64,000 bases of DNA. Origin: Diabrotica undecimpunctata (lineage: Eukaryota; Arthropoda; Insecta; Coleoptera; Chrysomelidae). Made by a program: the position numbers and the translations under genes. The number at the start of each line of letters is the position of its first letter. Position 1 is the stretch's first letter. Where the stretch lies: positions 78,446,935 through 78,510,934 of the forward strand of contig NC_092809.1 in NCBI RefSeq assembly GCF_040954645.1, given 5' to 3'. Below are positions 33,021-44,849 of this stretch, piece by piece. The notes beneath the pieces are model-generated. The model searched no databases, was not told the DNA's origin, and was given only the letters and a program-made list of their open reading frames with translations.

Positions 33021-34002
33021 TATATAGAATGTCCCCGTCGACAGCTTGATTTCCTCCATCAAGTTTCTATTCCAATCGTTCCTGCCTACGTATGGAAATG
33101 GTTTATTTTTATTCAAGTTGAGAGTTATGTCCTTTGCAGCTCCAGTCCCATAGATGTTAACAAGTTTTTTTTGAAAGTTAAGTGCTAAACTGTGAATCCA
33201 GGTAACAATTAACATTTTAATTTTTAAAGTAAAGACAGACAATTTTTTTGATAATTATTAATAATTGGTTTCATTAAAATTTAAAGGATTTGTAATAAAC
33301 AATAAATTGTAAATTTTATGGTTTAACAGCTGTCATTTTAATTGTTTTTTTAATATATTGTTATCATATGACAGCTAGCTTTGTTCTTTTTAATATTCAT
33401 TTGTTTTGTTTGTTTAAAAAAAGGTTAATCTCTGTGCGATAACATTTGTAAGTTTTGTAGTATCTCCAACCCCTTTGTAAACGAAGTTTGTAAACAGACA
33501 CATATAAGTTTTTTATTCTGTATTTGGCAACTATTTATATAGTATATTTTTTGTGCCATTTTTATGTTTGATAACTGTTTGTATGAGACAAAAATAAACG
33601 TTTGATTTGTTTCTCTGATCCTTTGTTTCTTTTAGTTTAGAAAATCTCCTAACCCTTGTATGTATTTTTGATTTTAGGGAAGAAGAAATTTTCTTTCTTT
33701 TTCCAGCAGGAAGTTTTCTTCGAAGCGGCGTCCAAATTTAAATAGCTAGAGGTAACCTTGTCTGCCATATCTTATTTCATTTTGTCCAGGAGATTTATGT
33801 AAGTACCCTTTCATTTTTTTTTGTAGCTGCCCCAATCCGACCCATTTATTTCACTTATCCACGACCCCAGCTCTCCAACAACCAACTGAGTGTCGTACGC
33901 ACTAGTAGCGTTTATTTTGCTTGCCCTATCTTCGCCCCATAGTTTTTGTCCCCTATTTCTACCCCTATGTTCGTACCCTGAGGTAGGCAAAATATTTTCG
34001 TT
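33021..34002. other. Intron sequence without recognised gene
   Basis: AT-rich intron between the duplicated repeat and the TA tract. No conserved coding segment was recognised. Confidence 0.4.
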
Positions 34003-34003
34003 T

Positions 34004-34082
<79 letters not shown>
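34003..34082. repeat. (TA)n microsatellite
   Basis: About 75 bp of uninterrupted TA dinucleotides just upstream of the exon at 34167. It produces meaningless Ile-Tyr open frames on both strands. Confidence 0.97.
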
Positions 34083-34084
<2 letters not shown>

Positions 34085-34166
34085 GCAAAGAATGCAATAA
34101 AGTAAAAATCCTATTATTTTCATACATTAGAAGTTTTTGAACGAAATAATTCGCTGTTGTTTTCAG

Positions 34167-34578
34167 GTTTTCGTTGTAATGTCGTACTTCATCGTTCTCT
34201 CAATCGCTATGTTATTAATGTTCACTAGAGGAGTATCTGAAATAGCTGAAGGTTTGGTCGCCATTCGAAGAATCAAAGGTTTTCTTCTAAGCGAAGAATA
34301 CGATCTTAATAAAACAAATATGCATATGAATGGTATTGTGAAAAGTGTAGACGATTTTAACGATATTGTAAGTTTGAAAAATTTGACTGTAAAATGGAAT
34401 GTAAGCTTCAGCGACAATGCTCTTGAGAATGTAAATTTAAATATTCCTGCTGGACAGTTGGTTGGAATTATTGGACCTGTTGGTAGTGGGAAGAGTTCTT
34501 TATTGCAAACATTACTAAACTCTATCCAACGAGAAGAGATAGTGCGCCAAAACAACAAGGCGTTGCCAAATTTGCCAG
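34167..34578 (+). CDS. ABCC exon: last TMD1 helix and NBD1 Walker A
   Basis: Starts after TGTTTTCAG in phase with the previous exon (VFVVMSYFIVLSIAML) and contains LVAIRRIKGFLLSEE, the NBD1 start SLKNLTVKWNVSF and Walker A GPVGSGKSS (34473-34499). The expected junction is LLQ-x-x-L-GELDITHG, but no donor occurs there. The only phase-1 donor seen is CAG|GTCCGG at 34578, which would insert about 20 extra residues (NSIQREEIVRQNNKALPNLP). The 3' boundary is therefore uncertain. Confidence 0.8.
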
Positions 34579-34739
34579 GTCCGGATTTAACGTTTGCTAA
34601 TACATACTTTTTTAAACATATTTTTTTGGTAAATTGGAAATCCAAAATTAATAATATGTTGTACTTATCTGGATTCATCTTGTTGGTTTTATGCAAAAGA
34701 AATTTTTCCATTTTAAAAATAAATAGCAATTTGTAACAC

Positions 34740-36400
34740 GCTCCTATTTACAATGAAATAAAACACCGCCACTGTTAACACTGCCATAATCAGTTACTGT
34801 TTGATTTTGTTTGAACCAACAAATACTGTCGTCAGCAAATTCTTGCGTGTATAAACTCGCTATAAGTTCAGTTGATAAAATAGCTTTCGTGGTAATAATT
34901 GTACATTTCGGCGCGTTTAATCGAACTTAGCGGGTGTTTATTTATGCTTTCTATTGTTTGCTTTTATATTTATTTTTTTACACTGTTTACAGTTTGCTGT
35001 CTAATTTTCAGTTTTACAAACAATGTCGAGTTCTACAGATTCTGCCGAGGAATTAACTCCAAAAAAGCGTTCAAAATTACGTGCATTTAGTAGTACGGAA
35101 AAAAGCGTTATATATAATATTTATAAATCGACAACGGAATCGCGTCCTGAAGCTTTAATATCGGAAATAGTTAAACAAACTGCTTCTACCAGCGGAGTAG
35201 GTGAAGCTTCTGTGTACAGAATTATTAGGGAACAGAAAAGTACAGGAGGATTTTCTTCACCGAAAAAGAACAAACCCAGAAAAACCATACTTCACAAAAT
35301 AGACGATTTTGATAAAACTGCTATTCGTCGAATTGTACATCAATTTTTTTTTCGCAACGAAATACCAACTATAGACAAAGTTCTTGCAGCTGTTAACGAC
35401 GACGAAAGCTTGCCAAATTTTAAACGCAGTACTTTCCATAAATTTCTAAAATCATTAGATTTTAAATACGTACGTAGGGGTAGAAACAGTGCTTTATTAG
35501 AACGAGAAGAGATTATTTTATGGAGGCGAAATTTTTTAAAATCCATTAAAAAATTTCGGGAGGAAAACAGGAAAATTTATTATTTAGATGAAACGTGGGT
35601 AAATGCAGGACATACAAAATCTCATGTGTGGGTTGACGAAACGGTGAAATCTTCCAGGCAGGCGTTTTTGTCAGGTCTCTCAGCAAGTCTCAAAAATCCA
35701 TCTGGCAAAGGAAAAAGAGTGATTCTTACACATATTGGGAGTGAAACAGGTTTTGTAGAAGGTGGCCTATGGACGTTTGAATCAAAAAAGAGTGGCGACT
35801 ATCACGAGGAAATGAACTCAGACGGTTTTGAAAAGAGGTTTGCAAATATTTTGCCCCTTTTAGAAGACAACTGTGTCATAGTTCTCGATAATGCTCCTTA
35901 CCATTCGCGAAAAAGTGAGAAAGTACCGACTACAGCATGGATAAAGCAAAAAATAAAAGACTGGTTACGATCAAAAAATATCGACTTCGATGAGGACATG
36001 CTTAAAGTTGAACTCTTACAATTAGTGGCACCGCGTAAGGCTGAATATAACAAATATATTATCGATGAACTCGCAAAAGCTCAAAATAAAACCGTTTTAC
36101 GTTTGCCACCCTACCATTGCGAGCTCAATCCTATTGAGCTGATTTGGTCTGATGCTAAAAATTTTGTTGCTGCCAACAACAAGACTTTCAAATTTGCAGA
36201 TGTTAAAATCCTTTTAAATGATGCCCTTAACAACATTACCCAGGAGAAATGGAAAAACTGTGTGAAGCATGTGCAGAATACAGTAGAAAAAAAGTTCTGG
36301 GAACTTGATCATATTATTGAGGTCATGGTTGAACCGTTAATTATAGAAATTGGTAGTAATCGTGATAGTGATAGTTCAAGTTTTTCCTAATTGTTTTTAA
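34740..36400 (+). mobile_element. IS630/Tc1/mariner-superfamily DNA transposon (boundaries approximate)
   Basis: An intact transposase gene lies in the intron between ABCC exons at 34167 and 39474. Terminal inverted repeats and a TA duplication were looked for by eye in both flanks and not found, so the limits given are only those of the gene plus nearby sequence. Confidence 0.5.
35023..36390 (+). CDS. Intact DDE transposase, IS630/Tc1/mariner superfamily
   Basis: A 455-codon ORF begins MSSSTDSAEELTPKKRSK and has an N-terminal helix-turn-helix-like region (residues about 20-75) with basic SPKKNKPRKT linker, then a DDE_3-like catalytic core: YYLDETWVN (D189), VIVLDNAPYHS (D289) and CELNPIELIWSDAK (E372). 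Transposases of this fold cut and paste DNA. The second and third acidic residues are separated by 82 residues, far more than the 34-41 usual in Tc1/mariner families. The extra segment holds Trp-rich WIKQKIKDWL and a helix ending in LPPYH. No frame damage is seen, so it may be recently active. A diverged relative lies at 63535-64000. Confidence 0.9.
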   Translation: MSSSTDSAEELTPKKRSKLRAFSSTEKSVIYNIYKSTTESRPEALISEIVKQTASTSGVGEASVYRIIREQKSTGGFSSPKKNKPRKTILHKIDDFDKTAIRRIVHQFFFRNEIPTIDKVLAAVNDDESLPNFKRSTFHKFLKSLDFKYVRRGRNSALLEREEIILWRRNFLKSIKKFREENRKIYYLDETWVNAGHTKSHVWVDETVKSSRQAFLSGLSASLKNPSGKGKRVILTHIGSETGFVEGGLWTFESKKSGDYHEEMNSDGFEKRFANILPLLEDNCVIVLDNAPYHSRKSEKVPTTAWIKQKIKDWLRSKNIDFDEDMLKVELLQLVAPRKAEYNKYIIDELAKAQNKTVLRLPPYHCELNPIELIWSDAKNFVAANNKTFKFADVKILLNDALNNITQEKWKNCVKHVQNTVEKKFWELDHIIEVMVEPLIIEIGSNRDSDSSSFS

Positions 36401-37559
36401 CGACAACAAGGTAAGCCATCTTAGTAGCCACGTTTTTTTTCCCAAGTTAGCTATAAAACGGAAGGCGAACGATTTTTTTGGCATGTAAGCCTCGTTTGTT
36501 TGTATTTATTTTCATAATTATCCCACTAATCTCAATTATTATTTGTAAATCTTTTTTATAAGAATAATGCATAACATACATTTTCCTCAAGTTTGATTTA
36601 TTATAATTTTACCAGACTGATTAACGGAAATAGAAATAAGTGCACAAAATATAAAGGGTTTGAAAAAAAAACTTATTTTAAATGTCATTCCATATGCATT
36701 GCAAAATGTATGTGCTCATTTTTCATAATTGTCAACAAATGGATTTAAAATCTATGTAGCACAATAAAATATAACAAATTGGCAACAGCGCAATAACAAA
36801 TATCGTCTAACTGTGGCTAGGGATGCATCTTTATCGTTCGACTTCTCTTCAAATACTAATTTAATGGAAGTTACAGCAGTACAGCTGTGTACAGTGTTGT
36901 CAGTTGATTTAGTATTAGTATTTAATTTAAAAATACAAACAAAAAATTGTATAATGAATATCTATTCCCAAGTTTATGACATATGGGATGAGAAAAACAT
37001 TTATTGCCGTATTTGTATGTGCATTGAATCAAAAATGTTCTATTATTTAAAAATATATATTCATAAATATCACTTAATTTTCGTAATACAGATCTGAAAT
37101 AGGCGGAGAGAGATCTAAACGCCAGCCAATTAAAACGTTTATAACCCTACACGCGTATATTTCGTTGTTTACTGGCACTATCGCTTCTCGGTGGATAGAG
37201 TTTAGGTACGTATTCAATGATTTAGAAAGAATTAGATGCAAGCAATACAATTTTCTAGAAGAATATTTCTCATAGAAAATTTGAGCATTTCAAGATTCAT
37301 AATAAAATAGAAAGTTTTTATGTTTGATAAATCTATAGCATAATCATTTTTAAGAAAAGTTATAACCTACAATCAAAGAAATGCTAATGTATAAGGTACA
37401 ATTAACTTTGGGAGTCAATCTGTAGCATACAACCAACGATTTCGCCGATTATAGCCATCTCAGAGGTTCTCAGAGATAAATTCGATCTTCACCAGAAGAC
37501 ATCTTGCTCAAATTACAGGAGCAATAAGTAAATATGTTATTTATAGTAGTTCGAGGGAA
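36391..37559. other. Intron sequence, nothing recognised
   Basis: AT-rich sequence downstream of the transposase gene. No coding similarity recognised; transposon ends could lie here but were not identified. Confidence 0.4.
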
Positions 37560-37890
37560 ACCATTGCATCTATCTGACGTTACTATCGATCTGCCTATTT
37601 TTTGTTTGTTTATGGGCCTTCCACGTTAGTTTGGGTCCAATATTAGTCCTAGATCCTTCTCCTCAGTCCTAATCCCTTTTAGGAATACAGTGATGGTAGT
37701 TGAGGATTGCTGTTTACTGCAAAATACCATTGTCGAAGTGTCTGCCGTGAATATCAGGCATAAGAATGGGTCAAGCACCTTACCTTGTGGTACACCAGAT
37801 TTTATTGGATGATGTTTGGATGTTTTAAGGTTAAACTTAGTTTGGAAAAAGCGACAAATGAGGTATGATTTGAATACTAGTAAGTAATAA
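37560..37890 (-). mobile_element. Degenerate non-LTR RT fragment
   Basis: The minus strand reads SGVPQGKVLDPFLCLIF ... TADTSTMVFC ... KGIRTEEKDLGLILDPN, which follows the RT block around GVPQGSVLGP and the KYLG-like thumb start of LINEs. The YADD box is unrecognisable. Frames are broken. Confidence 0.6.
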
Positions 37891-38299
37891 TAATAATATC
37901 GTGTGGCATTTTTGCCGAGAAGATCGTTTTAGATTGTTCCGGCGCCAGTTGCATCTTTAATCCTGTTTCAGGTTATTGTGCAGACTAGACTAGGGGACTA
38001 ATGGTTTTACGTGCTCTTCGAAGCACGGGGACGGCTTATTTTCATTTTTGCAAATGAATATGCCGTTGTTGGTACCGAGAATAGAACTCATGCGCTTAGC
38101 TTAGACGAACAGTGTCTTGGTCGCTTAGCTACGGTTGCCCCACTATGAGTAATTGGTTGAGACAGAGTTTTTTATAAAGTAGTCTATGATGCCATACACG
38201 AATGCTTTCTGTACGTCCAAAAATGTTGCATTGCGTACTATGTTTTGATATAGACTCTATTATTTAGTTTATGGTTCTATAGGAGGCTGTTATATAGTA

Positions 38300-38540
38300 G
38301 AATTCTCTAACAACACGTAACGAATGAATCAGTTCTAAATAACATAAACAGAGAACTAGAATTATTATCAAGGATTAAGAAAAAAAGACCTCGTATTCAC
38401 ATAATGAGAAATGACAAAACTAAGACTAATAATTGAAGGAAAGATATATGACGGCAGAGGCCATAAGAGCAATGTTCAAAGAATTAATAAGAGTGGCGCA
38501 GAATAGGGATGATTTTAATGTAGTGATCGATCGAAGAAAA
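38300..38540 (+). mobile_element. LINE 3'-end fragment
   Basis: Plus-strand frames give LLSRIKKKRPRIHIMRNDK and a following basic segment similar to the KKRKxxYxGHIMR...IIEGKI tail of LINE ORF2 ends seen elsewhere in the window (for example 52700). Short and degenerate. Confidence 0.5.
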
Positions 38541-39473
38541 AGCAAATAATATTAAAATACGCATAAGATGGTTTAAAATAAGGCGAAAAATCAAAGAACT
38601 GCAAATTCAAACACTAATTTCCCTGGTAACTGGAAGTTGAGATAATTCTTAGATTTTACTGAAAATAAAATGAGTATGGAAAGCTTAAATATCATTGAGC
38701 AAAATGTTTAACGTCAAAAGGCATGGAAAAGTGAGAGGTTATATGAGTCTAAAAAGAGTCTATGAAAGAAATAAATATTACCGTTACAAGACAGCAGGTA
38801 CAAAAAGTTTATACAATTATGATATTGTAACTTGAATATCTAAAATACATGTTAAGTCTAAATATTTTACTCAAAATAGAGATACTTAAATAATGCGTAG
38901 GCAGTTGAGTTATGGTTTCACAAGCTATTTAAGAGAATGTAGTGAGCAATTTTGAATGTAACACGTGTCAAGACTTACAGATAAGTGAGACTTTCTACTA
39001 AAGTTAGTGACACATCATCTACAATTATACATAATACATATACAACATACAATATATAAACATTTAATACACAAATACATAATACATAAACCTACAAAAC
39101 AATCACAATTTGATATCATCCTGAGGGTACAAACACCACCCGAGATGTTTCAACACTAAAATGGTATTTGCCTACAAGATCGGGATCAAGTAAGTCACTC
39201 GTCAATTTGCAAACATAACCGCCAGACAACTATTGGTTATAGTTATAACAAGTCACCAATTTAAAATATAAAATAATCTATTTTGAAACGGATTTCTTGA
39301 ACGGAAATAGAAACGTCAAATAAGGTCAATTACAATCAATGGTGGCTTACTCTCATTTAAATGGAATATTTAACTTAATCTTTCACTTTTCATATGCGTG
39401 TTACACAATTTCAGAACCTGCAGTCTAAATAAATGTTATGTAAGTGTAAGTCTAATTTTACAATATGTTTCAG
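38541..39473. other. Intron before NBD1 second exon
   Basis: AT-rich sequence without recognised features, ending in the acceptor ATATGTTTCAG. Confidence 0.45.
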
Positions 39474-39680
39474 GTGAGCTTGACATTACCCACGGTGAAA
39501 TGCGAGTTCAAGGTCAAATATCGTATGCTTCCCAGGAGCCGTGGGTGTTTGCAGCCAGTGTTCGTCAAAATATTCTTTTTGGTCAAGAGTATGACAAAGA
39601 GAGATACAATGACGTTATCAAAGCTTGCTCTTTAGAGAAAGATTTTGAACAGTTTCCGAACGGCGATTTGACTCTTGTAG
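39474..39680 (+). CDS. ABCC exon: NBD1 Q-loop region
   Basis: Acceptor TTTCAG precedes GTGAGCTTGAC. The exon reads GELDITHGEMRVQG, ISYASQEPWVFAASVRQNI and CSLEKDFEQFPNGDLTLVG. SYASQEPW is the Q-loop of ABCC NBD1. The length of 207 nt fits a phase-1 start and phase-1 end. The donor is GTGAGA. Confidence 0.93.
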
Positions 39681-39753
39681 GTGAGAAAATGGATCAACAA
39701 CTAACACATATTTTTGAAAACGTTTCCTTAACGAAAAGTACATCTGTTTTTAG

Positions 39754-39989
39754 GCGATAGAGGATTATCTTTGAGTGGTGGCCAAAAGGCTAGAATAAAT
39801 TTAGCGAGAGCTGTGTATAGAGAAGCCGATGTCTATCTCTTGGATGATCCGTTATCCGCTGTAGACATACATGTTTCCAAACATCTATACGAAAAGTGCA
39901 TTAACGGTTATTTGGCAAGCAGAACGAGAATTTTAGTTACCCACCAAGTACACTATTTGAAAAATGCTAGCATCATTATTTTAAACAAT
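39754..39989 (+). CDS. ABCC exon: NBD1 signature, Walker B and H-loop
   Basis: Reads [20 protein letters not shown] (ABC signature LSGGQ), [12 protein letters not shown] (Walker B) and [11 protein letters not shown] (H-loop), all intact. The exon ends at AACAAT|GTAAGT in phase 0, but the next exon requires one more nucleotide, because a phase-0 join gives Asp-Val-stop. A single base is therefore missing at or near this splice site, or an unusual donor is used. Confidence 0.92.
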
Positions 39990-40539
39990 GTAAGTATACT
40001 TAAAACGAAAAGTTATTTTTTTAATAAAATATTGAAAACAACTTTGTTATGATTTTTTTCTAAATTATATCCCTAAATTATAACACTATTCTGAAAAATT
40101 CTTTTAATATGATAAAGAATTGACTACAGGAACTAAAATATTCACACAATTCGTGAATAATACATAATCAAATGGTCTTAGAACTATAAGTAGTTCAAAG
40201 GAGTTTTACTCAACTTGAATATAAACTTTATGGTAGTAGGGTGATCAATATTATTTTAGATGAATTTACCAATTCACCAGTAAAATATATCTTTCGGTCA
40301 GTTGTAATCAAAACCTTTTCAATAACAGATGCATAAGCACAAATGAGAACATATATGAATGATGGAATCAGTAGCTTAAATAAATAACCAAGAACTGAAA
40401 GAAAAATTAAAATTAAAGATGTACAATATAAAGAAAATCTAAAGAAAAGTAAATAGGATACACGGCAATTACGATTGTATTCGTATGAAAATCGTTGGAT
40501 TGTTTCGATTGTTCGTTGGAAAATTGTCTGAAATATAGA
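39990..40539. other. Intron sequence
   Basis: No recognised feature in this part of the intron. Confidence 0.4.
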
Positions 40540-41090
40540 TTTAACGAAGATTCTAGGATGAATGCCAATTGTAGCTTTGTAAACTGCTGCACTTAAGATT
40601 TCTGCAGATGAGCCGTCAAACCATCTCCTCAGGTCTTTCAGCCATGAGTTATGCTTCTTCCTACTGATCTTGTCTCTCTACTTTACCTTCCAATATAATT
40701 CGGAGTAATTCATATTTTACACTTCTCAACACATGACTCAATTATTGTATTTTCCTCTCTTTGATCATGCTTAGTAATTCTTTTTGTTTACTCATGCGCC
40801 GAAGTACCTCATCGTTGGTAAGTTTTTGTACCCATGGAATTCTCAGCATCTGTTTGTACATATACATTTCAAAGCCACCTATTATTTTTGTTTTAGTGTC
40901 TATTATTCAACTTTCACAGCCATACAGCAAGACATAGATAACGTACCATCTGATCATTCGGATTCTGAGCTCCAGACTAAGGTCTGATCTTGTAAAAAGT
41001 GTTTTTATGTTCATGAGTGTTTTCCTAGCTTGTTGGATTCTTGATAGGATTTTTTTTTGGTTACACTGTCTGTTGATACTTGCTAACAAA
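40540..41090 (-). mobile_element. LINE ORF2 C-terminal fragment
   Basis: The minus strand reads KKILSRIQQARKTLMNIKTLF, LELRIRMIRWYVIYVLLYGCES, then IGGFEMYMYKQMLRIPWVQKLTN and MVWRL/ICRN-like ends. This is the standard thumb-to-C-terminus of APE-type LINE RTs. Stops break the frame after the YGCES block. Confidence 0.75.
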
Positions 41091-42090
41091 TATTATTATA
41101 TTTTATAGCCTTATATATTTATAATATGATTATATATGCCTATCCAATAGCCGACGAACTCATTTCAATGGGGGTTGTCTAGAGGTTTCACAATTTAAAT
41201 CTCGAGCCAGAAAAACAAAAAGTGTAACTTTGTAGTTTAAAATCCAAAATTGATCTACGACTTTAACTAGAATTTATGCCGGTATTTATACGGTAAAGGC
41301 TGAGAGCTTACGACTTCGTATTATTTATTTCAATTTATCCCTACCAGAAGGAGGTGAGACGCTATATAACCGAAAATGTGGCCCTCTTTCATTTATTTCC
41401 GTTTATACCTTTCTTCCATTGGTCTTTTCCATATTGGACCTAAGCTTTGCTCAGCGCATTCGCTACTGGTTTCGCGCCAACGCTTGGTTTCGTTATTTTT
41501 GTTTGGTTCCAATCACTCTTGAGCGCATAATGTTTACAATAATAACAGCTTTCTATTAAATTAAAACCTAGGTAAATATTGTTATTTTTCGTCTGCAGCG
41601 AATGAGTTTGTATAATCTTTTGATCTTATTTGCGAAAAACTTCTTGATTTTTTGCGGCATAGAGTCTTCAGCTTTTGGCCGTTATCCATTTCAATTCTAT
41701 ACCGTATTCGGCAGCACCTGTTGCTTTAGTTTTCTCCTACCTTCCCCCATTTCCACCCTGTATCATATTTAACAGCGTCTGTTGTTTCGGTTTTTTCTTA
41801 TCTCCTTATTTTACTTTCTGGTAAAAGTTTTGTAAATGGGAAAACGTTATTTCATTCTAAAAACAAAATACGTGCTTATATTTATCATATTCAAAAACTC
41901 ATAATAGTACAAAATACGTACTTACATCGCAATTAATGATTTGTTTCTTAATTTTAAATAAACTTTTTAATTAATAAAATTAAGAGCATTAGGAATAAGT
42001 AGTTACATAATTATTAATTTTATGTAATATAAATTATATATTAGTATTTAAATTATTGTACGTTATTATAAAGTATTATATATTTTTAAG
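41091..42090. other. Intron sequence
   Basis: About 1 kb of intron with no recognised gene. It ends in the acceptor TATTTTTAAG. Confidence 0.4.
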
Positions 42091-42227
42091 GACGTGTAGA
42101 GCAAGAAGGAACTTTTAACAATTTGGCAAACAGCGACAATGTCTATGCAAAACTCTTGACTGCGGAACCAGAAAATGAAGACAAAAAACAAGATAGATCA
42201 AAATATCCTAGACAATTATCACAATGT
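42091..42227 (+). CDS. ABCC exon: end of NBD1 and linker
   Basis: After the acceptor, the frame with two leading bases reads RVEQEGTFNNLANSDNVYAKLL and then an acidic/charged linker (EPENEDKKQDRSKYPRQLSQC). VEQEGTF is the conserved post-H-loop segment of ABCC NBD1. The 137-nt length fits phase 1 in and phase 0 out. The donor is GTAAGT. Confidence 0.88.
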
Positions 42228-42309
42228 GTAAGTATATTACATAATCAAATTTAGCACATTTATTCTTTAAGTTAAATGTTTTATATTTTTATTTGTATTT
42301 TATACTAAT

Positions 42310-43030
42310 ATTTACTAATTTTTCACGGAACTAATTATCAGTGTAAATTATTACCGACCTTCTCTAGCAAAAGAGTATATCGACAAACTGTTTCGGATTC
42401 CTTTGGATCTCTGAATCTCTTTCGATCCGTGGATCTTCTTTAGACGGCGTCTTCAATGGACGATGGCGATGAGGTAATGACTTCTGCAAATGCATCTCTA
42501 TTTTGCGGTTTTCTTGTTAAGGTTTGGAGGTCTAGTCCTTTTCTTGCCTTAATGGCAATCAATATATACTAATTTTTCACAGAAATAATTATCAGTGTAA
42601 ACTGTTACCGCGCTTCTTCAGCAAAAGAGTCTATCGACAAACTGTTTCGGTTCTTCTGGATTCCTTTGGATCCCTGGATCTCTTTGGATCCGTGGATCTT
42701 CTTTAGGTGGCGTCTCCAATGGAGAATGGCGATGAAGCGATGACTTCTGCAAATTAATCTTATTTTAAGCTTTTCTTGTTAAGGTTTGGAGGGCTAGTTC
42801 TGTCCATGCCTTGATGTTACGCAGTCATGTCATTTGTTGTCTGCCAGAACTGCATTTTTCTTCTATTTTTTCTTCCATTATTGGTTGAACGAAGTTATAT
42901 TGCTCATGTCTGAGTATATGTCCAAGATAAAATGTTTTACGTTTGTTTAATAATTTCAATACAGTGAAATATCCACATCTCAAAGTTTTCCAGGCGTCAT
43001 AATAAGCTAATTGTCAACGTCAGGGCTTTC
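42310..43030 (-). repeat. Direct duplication (about 258-bp period) with LINE-like tail
   Basis: TACTAATTTTTCACRGAA-type starts occur twice (near 42308 and 42566) followed in each by CGACAAACTGTTTCGG, GTGGATCTTCTTTAG and GGCGATGA blocks. Downstream (42780-43030) the minus strand resembles the C-terminal tail region of LINE ORF2s found elsewhere in the window. Probably two nested or tandem 3' ends of one LINE family. Confidence 0.6.
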
Positions 43031-43239
43031 ACGCTATGTAGTAAGATACTGTGTATATAACATTTTATCGTTCCATATGGTAGACTTAAAATTATATAGA
43101 TTTTCCACCGGTTGGTGAAAAATTGTTTTATTTTTCTTCTTCCTTTGCCCTATCCGTTTCGGACGTTGGCTATTAACAAGGCTATTTTGACTTTGTTTAC
43201 GGCACCTCTGAACAGTTCGGTCGATGTTAGTCCGAAACA

Positions 43240-44640
43240 TTATCGCAGGTTATGCATCCATGAGTGTCGTCTTCTTCCCGGTCCCCTCCTACTGTCGATT
43301 CTTCCTTGGACTATTAACTGTAGCAGCCGGTACTTAGTATGCCTCATGATATGGCCGAAGTACTTAAGCTTCCGTTTCTTTACGGTGAAGATTATTTCTT
43401 TGCTTTTGCCTATTCTCTGCATTGCTTCCACGTTAGTAATGTGGTCTGTCCAGGATATCCGAAGAATACGGCGATATATCCACAGCTCAAAGGATTCTAG
43501 TTTCTTCAAGGTGGCTTCCGTTGTGGTCCATGCCTCTGCTAAACAGAACAAGACCGGGAAGACATAACACTTGACCAGTCTTAATTTTAGTTCCATTGAG
43601 ATTTTGCTTGTGAACCACTTTTTCATATTGTTGAACGCGTTTCGCGCTTTTTCAATTCGTGATCTTATTTCTGTTGACTTGTCCCATTTTGTGTTGACTG
43701 TGGTTCCAAGGTATGTGTATGTCTCCACTTGTTCTATTTTTCGGTTGTTTAATGTCAATTACATCGGAGGTTGTTGTGTTCTGCTGATGAGTATGCATTT
43801 AGTTTTAGTTGTATTGAGTTCTTAACCATATTCTTGACTTGCTGTGTGTATGCTTTGCATGAGTCTTTGAAGCTCGTTGCAGTCATTTGCGATAATAACT
43901 GTGTCGTCAGCATATCTAATATTATTGATTACCTCTCCGTTTACTTTGATACCCTCCGAAACTTTTCCCAGTGCTTCTCTGAAGATTTGTTCAGAGTATA
44001 TATTAAACAGGAGCGGCGAGAGGACGCATCCCTGTCGTACACCCTTTTTAATATCTATCTTCCCACTGTGTAAGTTGCCCATCTTTATCTCAGCACTTTG
44101 GTTCCAATAGACACATTATTATGCGCAGATCCTTGCCATCAATATGCATCTTCCTGAGCATTTCCATGAGTTTATCATGTTTGACCTTGTCAAACGTCTT
44201 GGAGAAGTCGATGAAGCACAAGTGGACGTCCTTGTGCATGTCTCTGCATCTTTGAATTAAAATTTGCAGACTGAAGATCGCCTCTCTTGTGCCCAATGCG
44301 CTTCGGAATCCGAACTGTGACTCCGATATATTTGCTTCGCATTTGTTATATATTCTATTGTGTATGATTTTGGTGAAAACTTTGGTAATGTGATTTATCG
44401 AGCTTATTAAGCGGTGTTGATCACAGTGTTTTGCACTGGGTGTTTTAGGTATGGCTACAAAGGTCGATCGAAGCCATTCCTCCGGAATCTCCCCTTTGTC
44501 GTAAAAGGTGTTAAAAAGGCCTGTCAGAAAATCTAGGAAGTGGTCATCCGTTTCGCATAGGAGTTTTATGAACTCGCCCTGTATGTTGTCGGGACCTGGT
44601 GTTTTGTCGTTTTTTAGCGATGAAATGGCTTTTTCCACTT
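43240..44640 (-). mobile_element. LINE RT, largely complete but in three frames
   Basis: Minus-strand frames 44638-44090, 44082-43822 and 43758-43240 give LKNDKTPGPDNIQGEFIKLL, DQHRLISSINHITKVFTKII, SQFGFRSALGTREAIFSLQIL, CFIDFSKTFDKVKHDKLM, then VRQGCVLSPLLFNIYSE and IRYADDTVIIAND (catalytic box intact), then TYTYLGTTVNTKW and the tail YFGHIMRHTKYRLLQLI with RRGPGRRRHSW. Two frameshifts split it. Related to the copy at 51590-52720. 5' truncated; no TSD was found. Confidence 0.88.
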
Positions 44641-44849
44641 CAGACCTTAGTATTTCGAGTTTTATTTTTAGAAATGTGTTTCTGGCCTACGTAGCCTAAA
44701 TTTTACTTGTTTTGAGCCTAAGGTCTCATGTATCCAGCATACTAGATATTTAAACTTTTAAACTTGCACCTTGGCTTAACCAGCTGACACGACCCGGTGT
44801 TCCTGGTGGTATGCTGGTGTTCGGTTTCTCTTAGGAACTCTCAGTTTGC

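Noticed and set aside
32184..34127. Open frames with long Ile-Tyr runs at 32184-32375 and 33890-34127
   Set aside because: They are translations of (TA)n microsatellites and have no protein support.
34579..34736. Extension of the ABCC exon through the open frame to 34736
   Set aside because: The added residues have no ABC similarity, while the next NBD1 segment (GELDITHGEM) is found at 39474, so the frame reads into an intron.
34740..36800. Terminal inverted repeats for the transposase at 35023
   Set aside because: Several weak pairings were tried by eye in both flanks, but none was long or exact enough to support.
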